Made by a program: the position numbers and the translations under genes. The notes under the pieces are model-generated. The model was given only the letters and a program-made list of their open reading frames with translations, was not told the DNA's origin and searched no databases. A stretch of DNA of 64,000 bases from Opisthorchis felineus (taxonomy: Eukaryota; Platyhelminthes; Trematoda; Opisthorchiida; Opisthorchiidae): contig SJOL01006486.1 in assembly GCA_004794785.1 (NCBI GenBank), positions 751,586 through 815,585 of the forward strand. The letters are read 5' to 3'. Each line of letters starts with the position of its first letter. Positions within the stretch are counted from its first letter, which is position 1. This document shows, piece by piece, positions 30,236 through 41,600 of this stretch.

Positions 30236-30310
30236 AAAAATATACTGCGATATCTCGAATATTGCACCAGCTGAAACATTAGGCGTTCTTTGTTCAGCAC
30301 ATTCATTTGA
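30236..30310 (+). repeat. Inverted H1 fragment forming a fold-back with the preceding unit
   Basis: The sequence aaatatactgcgatatctcg and ccagctgaaacattaggcg is the reverse complement of the end of the H1 unit just upstream (about 30150-30205), with a short spacer. Confidence 0.75.
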
Positions 30311-31092
30311 GGCTCCCATTGAAACCAAACTATCGTGTAAATGAGTGTATTTGACACCATTTGTTCAGGATCGCAGTCATACATCCGACTGCCTGCGGAT
30401 TCATTTTCGTCGTGAAAGCCTTGGTGAACAACTCTCGATCCTCTTGTGACCAAGCGTGCAACCTCATAAAAACGTTACAAGTAACTATTTAAAGCGATAG
30501 ATCCAGATGAGTCTCCACTTAACACTTTTTCACGCACGTACTTGAGTGATCTTTCTTCCTTTGGGGAGACCACTTTGTTCTAAATCTGGGTTTGACTTGT
30601 GAGTGGTGTGGGTAGGGACTTATTGTTCACACTCCTAACCAGCCTCACTCTGGGTGGGTCTAACTGGGATTCTAAAGGCTTTCGCAAGCGAACTGCTTGC
30701 TCTGCGCAATCAAATATCCCGAAATTCGATGTACGCTTTCGAAGTTCCCGTAAGACCTAATTGAAAAATAATTCAGAACGTGAAAAAAACGTTCGTTTCG
30801 ACGAGATGTTTACCGTTGGGGAGAGCAATCGTAGACGTCTAAACATGGGTTTAAACATGGGATATAATTCGGTTTGTATCGATCGATGAGCAAAATAAGA
30901 AGCCAATTACTATATAAGTTTCCGATAAGTGTTCACAGCAAAGTCAGCATTGAGAGACCCAGGCGTCAAAAGGTTAATCTTGACGGTTTTAGAACTTTCG
31001 AAAACCGCGGAGGTTCCTTTCCAGTATCATTCTGATGCCCCATCGAATAGCATTTCCTACGTTTATATAACAGTATTCGGAAATGGAGTTAC

Positions 31093-31215
31093 CTTTACTA
31101 CGAATGTTGACCGCCGTCATGTGTGCTCCATTTACTGGTTTACAGAAGCACCCGGTCCTCAAATTAACCTGGGCAGAATACCGAATCGTGAAACCAAAAC
31201 CGGGACTACCAGCTT
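31093..31215 (-). CDS. CUB gene exon, end of domain and Cys-containing tail
   Basis: A good acceptor (gaccatcattttcag) and good donor (aaag|gtaact) bound two bases plus 40 codons and one base. It begins AGSPGFGFTIRYSAQ, the usual GF-x-x-x-Y end of a CUB domain. It continues with RTGCFCKPVNGAH, possibly the start of a further Cys-rich module in the next, unidentified exon. Confidence 0.5.
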
Positions 31216-33175
31216 CTGAAAATGATGGTCGCATACGGCCAACCACCACCCGCGTCTATTCCCATGAACAGCCAAATTCGTATGACTTGGATGGAGCTAT
31301 TCCAAATGGGTGGACGCACGTATTTAAGCGTTTTGTACTTTGTTGCCTTTTTCTTGGTTCACCCTCATCACCGGTATCCAAACGTTATTGTGGTCAGGGA
31401 GTCTAGATTTTTCTCTGATCGCCCATACATGAAGCTTCGTAATCTTGTATTTCACGTGGTTCACTCCATGCAGCTTCATTCTGGTATGCTTTTACACCTG
31501 TGTCCCGTCGCATATACAGCATCATTTAAACTAGGCTTGAATCCACTCAGGTTAAGGCCCCTCTGATATTTGTTTTAACACACCGCTCACGTGACCATTT
31601 GAAGCAAATCAGAAGTTGGTTGATCAGCTTGAACAGACAAGCACGTCACGGTGGACATTAAGCAATTAAGGTAGTGATCCTGTTGAAGCATGTAAAGAAC
31701 TGCCTTATCAAGGTCTGAGCCCCGATGTTAATGTGCGACTGTGATGGGCACACAGAATATTGTTCGCCGAAAATCTGCTGTTGTTTATGACATACTCTTT
31801 TGACAGTGCCAGCCATGTTAGGGCTAGACAACAGTAGCACCCAATGCAACAACTCTGTCAGAAACTGAGATCTCATCCGTTTGTGAGTGCAGGTTTGCAG
31901 TCTGTTGGTTCGCGTGTGTGCTCGGATTAAAAAAACGCTGTTGGTTTAGTAAAAGAGTGCAGATCCGTCAAATTTCAAGCCAGCCAAGTTGACTGACGGA
32001 GCTGAAAATCCCTGGTTCTCCGTGAGCATAACTCTAAATTTTAAACTTTCCAAAAACCAAAAGTGATTATGTACTGTGCAGGGAAAAGAGCGACCAGTCT
32101 CTGCATTATGCACCAAATACTGTCAAATTTGCAAAATTATTTCTCTATAGAGAAATTAGCTTGCTGTCCCTGAGCCGTTTTCTCGTCAAATGCCCTTCAC
32201 GCAGACCATCCCACAGAGGCGAATGTTCTATCAAAAGTAAGTTTATGCAAACATCGCTTACCACGGGGATTGTTCTGGTCACGGAAATCCCGCAGAAACG
32301 ACCCATCTCGTCTGCGGGGGCGGTGAAATCTTCAGTGTCCAACTGGCCGGTTACACACAATAACTTGAGGCTGCGTTGGGTTTGATCTAGCAAGGAGTGC
32401 CTACCTTTACCGGGTCGTGCCAGTCCAGGACCGATCGACGATGAGTTTTTACTCAACAAGGAGCCACATTTTCACACCACACTCGCTTGATAAAAAGACA
32501 ACAACATTAGTAGAATTATGATCACCGACAATTGAGCGATTCCAGCCTTAAACTTGTTCCGTTTTACCTGGCCCTGGTTACTCATACAGGCCACGTTAAC
32601 TAAATCACTGGCACAGAGTACCAATCAGTAAACAGAGGGTAGAATGGTGCTTTGCGCGGTACAACGAACGCAATATGCAGTACATCTCCAAAATACTCCA
32701 CGTGGTATGTTCGTACGAACTCACCAGTTTGGTTTGCAGGTGACGATTATGGGCTCGATAACATCAACGGTAGACTCATCCTACACTAACTTTACCAATG
32801 TAGCAGTGGCAGTCAAATCCACTCTCGTTCCATTCCTTCAGGCGCATCTATTCAGTGAAAACGTTGGGACTTCACTGATGTTTGGGACCACTTCGAACTG
32901 TTATGGGGCTTCGGCATTGGTGAACTACGATTCAGTATTGCCCTCAGTAGCTGAGAAGAGCGTGCGTAAAACGGAAATCAAGCTACTTGAATGCTTCCAA
33001 CTTTCTCTACAAAAATGGCACCTTTCGTGATGTTTTGGGTCAGATTGACCCGGGACAAAAAATTCATTATACTCGAATTCATTCACGTTTCCTGCTGGGA
33101 TACGTACACTATTCATGCACGGAATTTTAAATTTTCTCGGATGGTGTATTCTACGTTTGGGTCCGTTCTCAGTGA
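31093..33175 (-). CDS. CUB-domain protein gene (three consecutive exons, partial)
   Basis: Three minus-strand exons, 33175-33022, 32370-32207 and 31215-31093, join in phase (AG+C, then G+AA) to give one CUB domain. CUB modules are about 110-residue extracellular beta-sandwiches with two disulfides. The pattern appears in order: IHHPRKF, a first Cys, IPAGNVNEFEYNEFF, a Cys (LLC), then 21 residues on MGRFCG with the Cys of the CUB G+FCG motif, NLLLIEHSPLWD, and the closing GFGFTIRYSAQ. The upstream exons, any signal peptide, and the end of the gene were not identified. The product is probably secreted or the ectodomain of a membrane protein. Each exon alone is weak; the matched phases and the complete domain order make the call. 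Confidence 0.55.
32207..32370 (-). CDS. CUB gene exon, MGRFCG segment
   Basis: After the acceptor (ccaacgcag) one base completes Ser. Then 54 codons include LLCVTGQLDTEDF, MGRFCGISVTRTIP and NLLLIEHSPLWD. The donor gatg|gtctgc is non-ideal but leaves the single G needed by the next exon. The Cys-to-Cys distance to GRFCG and the following beta-strand are typical of CUB. An alternative donor at cccgtg|gtaagc would truncate the domain. Confidence 0.5.
33022..33175 (-). CDS. CUB gene exon, first half of domain
   Basis: The acceptor (gtttactcag) has a weak pyrimidine tract. The exon reads HHPRKFKIPCMNSVRIPAGN and then FEYNEFFVPG before a donor at gaaag|gtgcca, leaving two bases (AG). The start is uncertain; the frame is open a further 24 codons upstream. 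HPRKF...C...IPAG...FEYNEF follows the SP-x-FP...C...I.AP.G...L.F..F layout of CUB domains. Confidence 0.45.
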
Positions 33176-36172
33176 CTGAGTAAACGATTGCTCCAACCGT
33201 ATCTCCGAACAAACACTCAATAACGAATTTTCGTCTGCCGGCCAACATACTTTAGGGTATGACCCACCACGAACTAACGTGGTTTCAACAATTACCAAAC
33301 CTGGCTATAGTTGAAAAAAATTGAAAAATTTATGCTGATTATTGAAAAAAATAAATGAGAAGCAATGAAGCTGATCATTTTGATTTGCTGTACGTAATTC
33401 GACCCACCCATGAATTTGAAGTTGGCCATATAAACCATGTTCAGTGGTAAAGTTTATTCGGTAACCCTAATTGAAACAAAATAAGGTCGAGTGAAATTCA
33501 ACACCGTGGTAATCTTCACAACAATAGACATCGACGTTACAGATAGACCCACGTCTTCTAGTTTTCAAAAAGATGGATAAGTGTACATGACAACAAACAG
33601 AGAATGAGGAATCGTCCCAGAAGTGACACTTTTGTGTGGTGTTGGTGTGGACAGGCTCGATTCTATAGTCAGCTATGAATGCAACCACCATAGCCATTTC
33701 CACGCGCTTAATGTCGCGCTACAATGACTGATACACACACAGTTACATGCTTGCATCGTTGTCCCGCTGAAAATAGAGCAACTGAATCAAAGGCAACTAT
33801 CGTCTGTCCTTGGGCTTATGCTGAACAGCAACTAAACATGGGTGCACTCTCTGAGACACATGGGCCGCCGCATCGATGCATTTCACTGCTTACGCAGGTA
33901 GTGCAACCAACGGCGGCAACTCGCTTTCGATTAAAAGACCACGACTAGAGTTAGTAAAGCTGAGCGAGCGAAGGACACGGTGACATGTGAGCCTCTCCTC
34001 TACTCAATTATGCTTGGTAATTCCACAGCTGGTAACCCGCAAACTATTGGTGTTCAAAATGACCTGATGACAGACTTTGGCGGAGTAGAAGAGTCGCTCC
34101 AACATGCGAAGGGCGGAGAAATGCGTGTTCCAATAACGGCTGTATGTTGAAGAAAGGACGAAAATGAAGGATCAGAGAAATTCACATTGTCAAGTGAGGT
34201 TTGTCAACTTTTGAATAGTTCCTTTTAACAGCCCTATGAACGAGAATGCTCCACATGTCCAACTGTTTGGAGATGACAGAGAGCCATGCATACACAGGAG
34301 TGCTGACGTTTGCTGGATTAAACGAACCAAAATGAATCAGCCGAGAATTTGTGGGATGTGAAATCAGGTAAAACAATTTTTCGTCCGACGATCAAGCTGA
34401 AATTTTCGGAAGTTTTCCAGAGTGGTTCCTTTTGACAGCCGCGATACACGACAAATCCACTGCAATATCTTCGAATAACTGCTCTTTGGGAATGCCACCG
34501 GAATCGGCGAGCAAACAAGCAGTGAGTTGATTAGTGGATTGACCCAAAATGATCTACAGTGCCCAGTTAGTTAATCTGGCCTTAATGTCTTTTTCCTTTT
34601 TTTGTTGTCGGTCAATGTAAAATGTATCAGAGACCACTGTTTTGAAGTCTTATTTCGGCTAGTTTGTCCCTGTTTTTATTCAATGCAGTTAGCATTCCAG
34701 TTTAAGCAGGATGTAGCTCTTCCCGTGAAAGGTGTTTCATTTCTTAACCTGTAAGGATAGAACATCACCACTTCGTACAAGTCCCTGCGAGACCACCGTT
34801 GATCAGGGATTTGGTAAACCACAGACACTCTTCCTGGAGCACTGTGCAGCCGCTCCGCCTTGCAGTAGTGTTAACAGTACGGCTTTTTTGTGGAAGTTGA
34901 CTGCCTGATATTGGCCAAAGTCTGAGATGGACCGGCTTGGGAGCAAATGTTAGGACTACCTCTCATGAACTTCCCCTCCATCGAATGCAAATGAAATATA
35001 ATGTACATTGAGAATAGTGTAAACACTACGACTTCAAGTGAGTTCTCACACGAGTCTGGCCTGGGAGCCGAGAGGACGGCGCCTGTGGCTTCCAGTGGTC
35101 CAACGATCAACTATATATGGCCACATTCTTAGTGTCCGCACCAGGAAGTTTGCATAGTTGAATAACTCGAGAAAGCCTTTGACCCTGCTTGTGAAACAGG
35201 ATAAGCTGACAGACCGAAGACCGCGTCTCAAAGTCACATCGGCTGTTTAACTAAAGAGGCAGAAATCAGCATTTTGATGAATGGCTTGTTATCTGCAAAA
35301 GCTGAAAATGCATCGGAATGCAAAAAACTGTGCATAAAACGCCAATCCAGTTGGTCTGAGCAGACGGAAAATTCGCAAACGCTATCTATCATTTCCACCA
35401 CCTCATTTCTGCGCTGAAGTTAAATTGCTCGTGGAGAACTCGACTGATTTGTGTGCCTGTCAAACGATCCCAACATTTGCGGTTTCAATCCAATACTAAA
35501 TGCAAAAAAAATATCTGGGATTTTCAGGATCGATTGCATAGGTTTGTTGTCAAGTAGCACTATGGCTTTTCTCAGTTTCGTCCGTTTTCTAAACGGGTTC
35601 ACATATGCGCACTTGTTTGATAAGAAGTTCCCTGAAAATTATTAAGGATGACCTTAGGAGCAATCAGATAAACTAATGATTAGCACTGACAATCAGAATG
35701 ACCCTTGCCTTTGATTCTGTCAGAACCTTGCTGAATTATGGCGAAACCTCCCTACGGACGTAGTGACAGAAATCGGTCGCCACAGAGTGATGGGCACCGT
35801 ACATGGTATTGTATCCATCATCGGTAACCCAAAACACTAGTCAAAGATTTACCTGACATTCGCTGGTGTTCGCAAACGTGTGTTCTGTTAGTACCTGTCA
35901 ATTGCTGTCGGAAGCTCTTCACAGCTTGAACAAGTTGATGGTGTATATTTAGTGCAAAAGTACATAGACGCCAGGTAGCGTCTCCGGTTTCCGCTAGTGT
36001 CGTCACTTCTTCCTTTTGAATTCGTGACCTCTTCATCAGTGCTATTATGGATGCAGTTGATCAGACGGTCTGGCACAAACGTACTCACTGAATATTCCAA
36101 CAGCATGTCTCTACATGCAGAAATTACTGATCGAGTTATTCCTCCTTGAATGGTCGAAGGCGAAGCCTTATT

Positions 36173-36358
36173 TCACTCCTTTGTTGCGTCAGTAACATTT
36201 TCGTATGGTGATACGATTTCCCTGTATGGAGCCAACACTGGCATGTCATTTGCTGGCACCCAAGTTGAGCCCGCCTCTAGCAAAACTTGAAGGAGAACCT
36301 GTCTGCTTCGTGACGTGACGTTGCCCATAAGATTAATGGAAGCCTTTGGACAGCCCAT
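36173..36358 (-). CDS. Candidate exon, unassigned
   Basis: The minus-strand open frame contains GNVTSRSRQVLLQVLLEAG, VPANDMPVLAPYREI and PYENVTDATKE, with two N-glycosylation sequons. Composition looks protein-like but no family or clear splice sites were recognised. It could be a 5' exon of the minus-strand CUB gene, or chance. Confidence 0.18.
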   Translation of the reverse strand: MGCPKASINLMGNVTSRSRQVLLQVLLEAGSTWVPANDMPVLAPYREIVSPYENVTDATKE

Positions 36359-36470
36359 TACTGTTTCTCCCAGGTTTATTTATTCCCAAATACCCATCAG
36401 TCTAATTTCACACTGGAACACAAATATTAGTAATCGTTCAGCTATAAAAACGTTCCGGTTCCTAGCTACC

Positions 36471-36641
36471 ATGCCGCCCAAAGGAGGCAGGAGGGCTGAG
36501 ATACTGCCAGGTTTCCCGGACCTTGACAGGAGCAGTCAGGATGAAGAGGTTGGGTCGAAACACGAGCCTTCCAGTCATTTGGTTCGTGCGTCAAACATGA
36601 AAATAGACATCGATAAAGACAAGCACTCAACCGAAAACTAA
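36471..36641 (+). CDS. Candidate short ORF or first exon, unassigned
   Basis: An ATG at 36471 in a fair start context (agctaccatgc) opens a 56-codon frame: MPPKGGRRAEILPGF, then an acidic/polar stretch with DRSSQDEEVGSK and KIDIDKDK, stop at 36641. It could be a first exon, the start of a retroelement ORF1, or chance. Confidence 0.15.
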   Translation: MPPKGGRRAEILPGFPDLDRSSQDEEVGSKHEPSSHLVRASNMKIDIDKDKHSTEN

Positions 36642-37685
36642 AAAGGTTTAAATTGAGGACTCAAAAGAGACTCTATTTTCCGATATTCTTCAACAGCACA
36701 TTAGGCTGCAGAATGTCATTAACGAACGATTCACTTGAGTTTCTCGTTAAAAAAATTGGGCTTTTATCTCCCTAAACCTGTTTGTTTAGGATAATCCTGG
36801 AATCTAGTTCTTAGAAACGCAGTGTAGTTGTGGGTGCCAGGGGAAAAATGTGATATGGCGAAGTGAAATGTTTGTGTATGCTGAACAGTTGTTCAACATC
36901 ATCACAGTCATCCCATCCTTCGCAACCACCGGATTCTTGTTAATTTTTCAACTAATACGAAACAGTTCTTGTGTCGCCAATAGCGTTTTAGTCGAGCCAC
37001 AAACCACACCAACACCATTTGCGTTCTTTGGTTTTAGGACATTTCGCTTTGAGGTACTTTCCAACTATTGGTTGAATGAGCTGAAGACTGCAAGCGCCAA
37101 AACATATGTACAATAAATTTTATTGTGTTTTTAGACGCCACTAATATGCAAGGATCGCTCCATCTACGTTTTGTGCGGGTTGTTCAACTTTCTGACGGTG
37201 CATGTGCTAAACCAGTGGTCTATAGTGGAATTCAGAGGTTTAGACGATACAGGCGGGTTGATATTTCTAAGTCAAAATTTCACAAGCCATCTGTTATTTG
37301 CAACATAGTTTGTTTTCCTATTCATCCGCAGCTAATACAGTAGTTTTCCTCACTGCGTTTACCTTTGTGTTGCGGAAAGTTCGCAGGGAGCCAGTTGCCG
37401 TCAGATAAAGTCGGTTAACCAATAAATTGATATCTATCGTACACTCAGAGAGGTGGACGGGAATTTTTCTTTGAACCACAGAAGGATATCTCCGTTAAGA
37501 AGCACAGGTCTCTCCATACTACAAACAGCCTAAACGTAGCTCAGAGGTTGAATGAAAATCACCCGACAGGTGAGAGTTCCATCTGGGAAATCGCTGCTCG
37601 AGAAGCCGGTCAACTTGTGTAACTACGAGATGTGGGTCTCTTGAATGAATAATGAGTGGCGCTATATCCTGTCTAAATACAAGTG

Positions 37686-37880
37686 GTGATCAACTGCTCG
37701 TGGCCAAATGGTTAAATGTTTGAACTACCAGCCGGGAGGTCGCGGGTTTGAGACACTTTGGGTTTTTTGTCAAATGCCTACTGCCGATAATTCCAATAAA
37801 GGAACAAACAGCTATACAGTAGTTCTTGGCTTCACTTACAGGACGAAATCTCCATTACAATTCCAAAATCTCACACTACC
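37686..37880 (+). mobile_element. SINE family H2 with hammerhead-like body, copy 1
   Basis: A tRNA-like head (gtggccaaatggttaaatg, then ggtcgcgggtttgag) is followed by a hammerhead-like fold: stem I ctactg (37778-37783) with cagtag (37817-37822), core CCGATAA (37784-37790), stem II ttcc/ggaa around aataaa, and CAAAC. Stem I and II are perfect. The core differs from CTGATGA...GAAAC by three bases, so it is probably inactive. The shared tail is gttcttggcttcacttacag, then gacgaaatctcc. Confidence 0.65.
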
Positions 37881-38247
37881 ACAGTTAGGACTATCGTTTT
37901 TAGCGATTGAAGCACAGTGTTGGTAACCGGTCAGATTAGTCACGTGATCTTGATAGCATTTCTTACTCGATCAGGATAATAGTTTACAAGTCCCATGCAG
38001 TTCTAAGCAAAATCGCGACCACACTACCTGCCAAGTGTGTTCAGAATCTGAATCTCTAAGTTGAGTAGAAGCTGAGAAAACTGAAAAGGCGTGAGGATTA
38101 AGTAGTTTTTTGTTTGAATAGACTAGGAACCCATGTTTTGTTTATATCGATCCACTTGTTAAAGCTTGCTGATTACCTTGCAACCCCAAAACAAATCAAA
38201 TTAACTCTCTTTTTTCTTGATGGAACACTCAGCATATTAGGCTTTTC

Positions 38248-38600
38248 AAAGCCCTTTGGCAGCCCACGACTTTCTGCGCTCCTTGAGGCTTATCAGCTAG
38301 GAGCTGTATCGTAGTTTCCATCAACCTTATGTTCTACTTGAGCTCAAACAGTACGAACCTTACCCCATACATTCGCTTGCTCACTAATTCGGTTATAACA
38401 GGATACTCAGCTGAATCTCAGCTAAATCTCTCGACTATGACATTCTTCAATCGAATGTGTGGCACAAAAGTGGTCTCATTTTTCAGTCGGTGGGATACTC
38501 GAGACATCGCAGTACACTTGTTGAAAGACTACTCGTATGCTGGAGAATACCGTGAGCGAAAGCTTCAGCTGGGTTTCATTCGGGTCTCCCCTTAACGTTA
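38248..38600 (-). repeat. H1 repeat, full unit with near-complete hammerhead
   Basis: It matches H1 through ggcagcccacgac, ccttgaggcttatcag, catcaaccttatgttctact, gctaaatctctcg, tcaatcgaatgtgtggcac and tttttcagtcggtgggatac to catcgcagtacacttgttg. On the minus strand the core reads CTGATAA (one change) and AGAAAG, and stem III is lost. The unit spans about 282 bp to the position where the next one would begin (actactcgtatg). Confidence 0.75.
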
Positions 38601-41600
38601 ACTTAGTTTGCAATTTAATGTATGTTGCCAACTGTGCTCTCCTTTCTGATGTAAGGTATCTGTCAATCCGACGCCGTCTTACATGTAGGTGGATAACTGC
38701 TCCTTTGGGACAGACTAAACTAAACCTCAGCAGGCAGGCGATAAACAATCGCACGATCGGCTGGTAAGCGGCGTTTCATTTTGGTTGTTGATCAGGTAGC
38801 TGTTGATTTGTTCGCCGAGCTTGGCAACTGACATGCAAACGTTTCGTCACCATACTAGGGAACATCATCAATGCACAGTTGGGTGGGTACTTCCCCTTTG
38901 CCTGCGTGCGTTTACATAGCACCTGAAGACCATTGGTTATGCTACGTGGGAGGACGCATTTCCGCAGTCTTTCATGAAGGAAGTAGAGCTGTTATCATGT
39001 GAAGGCTTGTCGGTAGGCGAAAGTCTCCTATCGACGGGCTGTTTTGAGCGTGGAACAGCCGAAGTTGTTGGTAATGTGTTGGAATATTGGCCTAACGTAC
39101 TTGCCACAGTGGACCCATAAAAATACGGAAAACTGGTAGCATATAAACAATGGTGAATGCCACTCAATGCTTTCAACTATAGTGTAACCCCTCACTGAGA
39201 GACATTTCTCATTTAGGGACACTTCTGAACTCATCTTGAAATTATCAGCGAAATCCCCCAAGGATTAATGACATCCTACTGGACTGGATAAGAAATTGAA
39301 TGCTATCTAACGGGACCGGAAATCCCTTCACTAAAATGAACACTCGATGGCCTGGTGACGGATATTTTTCAGCCTGACTCACATTCATTCCAACTAGCTA
39401 ACTTGTTAGCTTATAAGCTCAGGTTGCTGACACGCTATTACACAATGTATTCTGTTAATGACTGGTGAAGACGGACTGCTGGGTGAGCACCAATCACTCC
39501 CCAGCCTGATCCACTTCATCCCAGGCCAGTGCTGTCAGGTCCTCAGGTTGTGGATTGTTTCCGTGACCGATCATTTGCTCACCCGAAAGAAGACATCCGC
39601 ATTTGCATGTACCCATGCAATTGTGTCTTTACAGGTCATGAGGTCCGAAGCTTGTTTCCCCTTATCTTTGGTGTCCGTATATACCCTGCTATTCGAGGCC
39701 CAGTCTAAATGCTATTCTGAGGTGTACAAAATTGCTTATCCGAGGTTTGCAAGCACGATGTAATAAAGGCAAACTCAATTGGGGGGGACAACGACTGGTT
39801 TGATAGCAGAAAATTCATCATTCTGAACTCAGTCAGTCACCATGTATGCAGAGGATAGCGAACATATCTGTCCTCTTTTTAGATGGAGGTCTAATTGAAT
39901 AGAGAAACGGTCCTCAATATGGGATATCAATAGGCCACTTTGGGTTATTGAACCACATGAGAACAATGCGTTGACCAGAAAGAGTGGACAAAGTAAACCT
40001 CCGAAAGAATGGACACACTGGGATACTAAACCAGTCGGAGTACATCGCACTAAATACGGAAACCTGTATACGGGGACCGAAAAAAAGGGTTCCTCAGTGT
40101 CCACATCCGAAACACTATAATTTCTGGCATACCTCTGAAGAAGCGCAACGGAATCTGGATGTGAAACGTGACAGGCTGATTTCACAAACATTAAGGCCTG
40201 GCTCATAGGAGCCCAACCTCACGACAGAAAGTACATGCAGTCAACTTTTATGCGGTACAGCACATGAAATACCTGCCGATTCAGTAAGTTCTTGGAGTGA
40301 ATGCAGCTCATTTAGCTAGATCAACAGATTGCAGACAAAGTCAATCCGTTCTTCAACGTCATTCGACGCAAATCGTGGTGAACGTCCTGGGAAAGCTCTT
40401 GGACAGTCAGCTTTGATATTTATCAAAGTCATTATGATTTTGGAAAGAATAAGACTATATGACATCAAATTGTCACTGAATATAATACAGGTATAGGTGG
40501 TCTGGAGACCAACGGTGATCCTTGTGCTTGGATATCAGTGAAATCACTCAACTGATTTCTTGTGACTCAGTAACCTAACTGGAGATGAACACACAGATTT
40601 TTATTGTGCGTTTCGACATACATCAAAAAAAAACGAAGAAGGGACATGGGTGCCACTATAGACTGTATTCCCATGGATAGAGAGACCAAAAGTGGAATAC
40701 GAACAAGGTTACCAACTAACTCGAAATCCGTCGGCTCACCAGCTAACCTTTCAAACGAAAACACATACATGTGGTTGATTGACGTTAAAAAGAATGTCCT
40801 ATATCTCTTTCAGACCGTCTAGCACTAGGACATAGTGGCCACCACTGTGCCTGTTGATACTCACCCAACCAAATGAAATTTACACTTGAACATTGGTGCA
40901 TGACACATCTGACTTGTCCAAACGTTCTTTAACTCTTCAGATTAGTTAAGTTTGGTCAGGAATGCTAGCTTTCTGTGAGCCTTGTTGCTGATGAGAAAGT
41001 GGAGTGACGTTCTACTTTGAAACTTTCAGCCCGAAAAAAATGCTGACGTTGAACTAGTAACACAGTTTCCACAATGTTGGAACACAGCAATTCAAAAACG
41101 ATAAGTTATCCTGCTGTCATTTTTTACTGTTGGAACCCACCGAACTAATTTTTTGGTGTGTAATTACGCCACTTTTTTCACCTGGAAGCCGGAGCGCAAA
41201 CATTTTTCCAAAATGCTACGGGACACGTCGATCTTAGGCTGTTCGCCTGATGTATCCGCATTGGCGTCGTGCAGGAACTGATTTATCCGAATCAGGTGCT
41301 TAGCTAACGCACCTATGGTCTTGCGTTACTGCAACCAGCATTGTGCACACAAAAGTACATATGCCATGCAAGTGTGTGAAAAGTTAACACCAGAACTCCC
41401 GTCTACTTTTTTACGACTTCCGGACTTTGATTTTAACAGCTGCTGTTGTAGATAAGATAAGGTTCTGTTCGACTCTTCGGAGAGCTGCACTTCATCCTAG
41501 TCGGTAAAGACCGTTTTTCACCGGATGCTACCATGTTTTTATGCATCAGGACTGTTTTACTGTTGGTTAACTGAAAGCATGATGAAATATCATGAGCAGC

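Larger units (their letters stand above)
33320..37680. other. No gene confidently recognised
   Basis: Apart from the two weak candidates near 36.2-36.6 kb, I see only chance-sized frames and unassigned sequence. A Cys-rich minus-strand frame at 33467-33703 is noted but not called. Confidence 0.3.

Noticed and set aside
37690..37755. Functional tRNA gene
   Set aside because: tRNA-like boxes without a cloverleaf, followed by the H2 body found at three other places.
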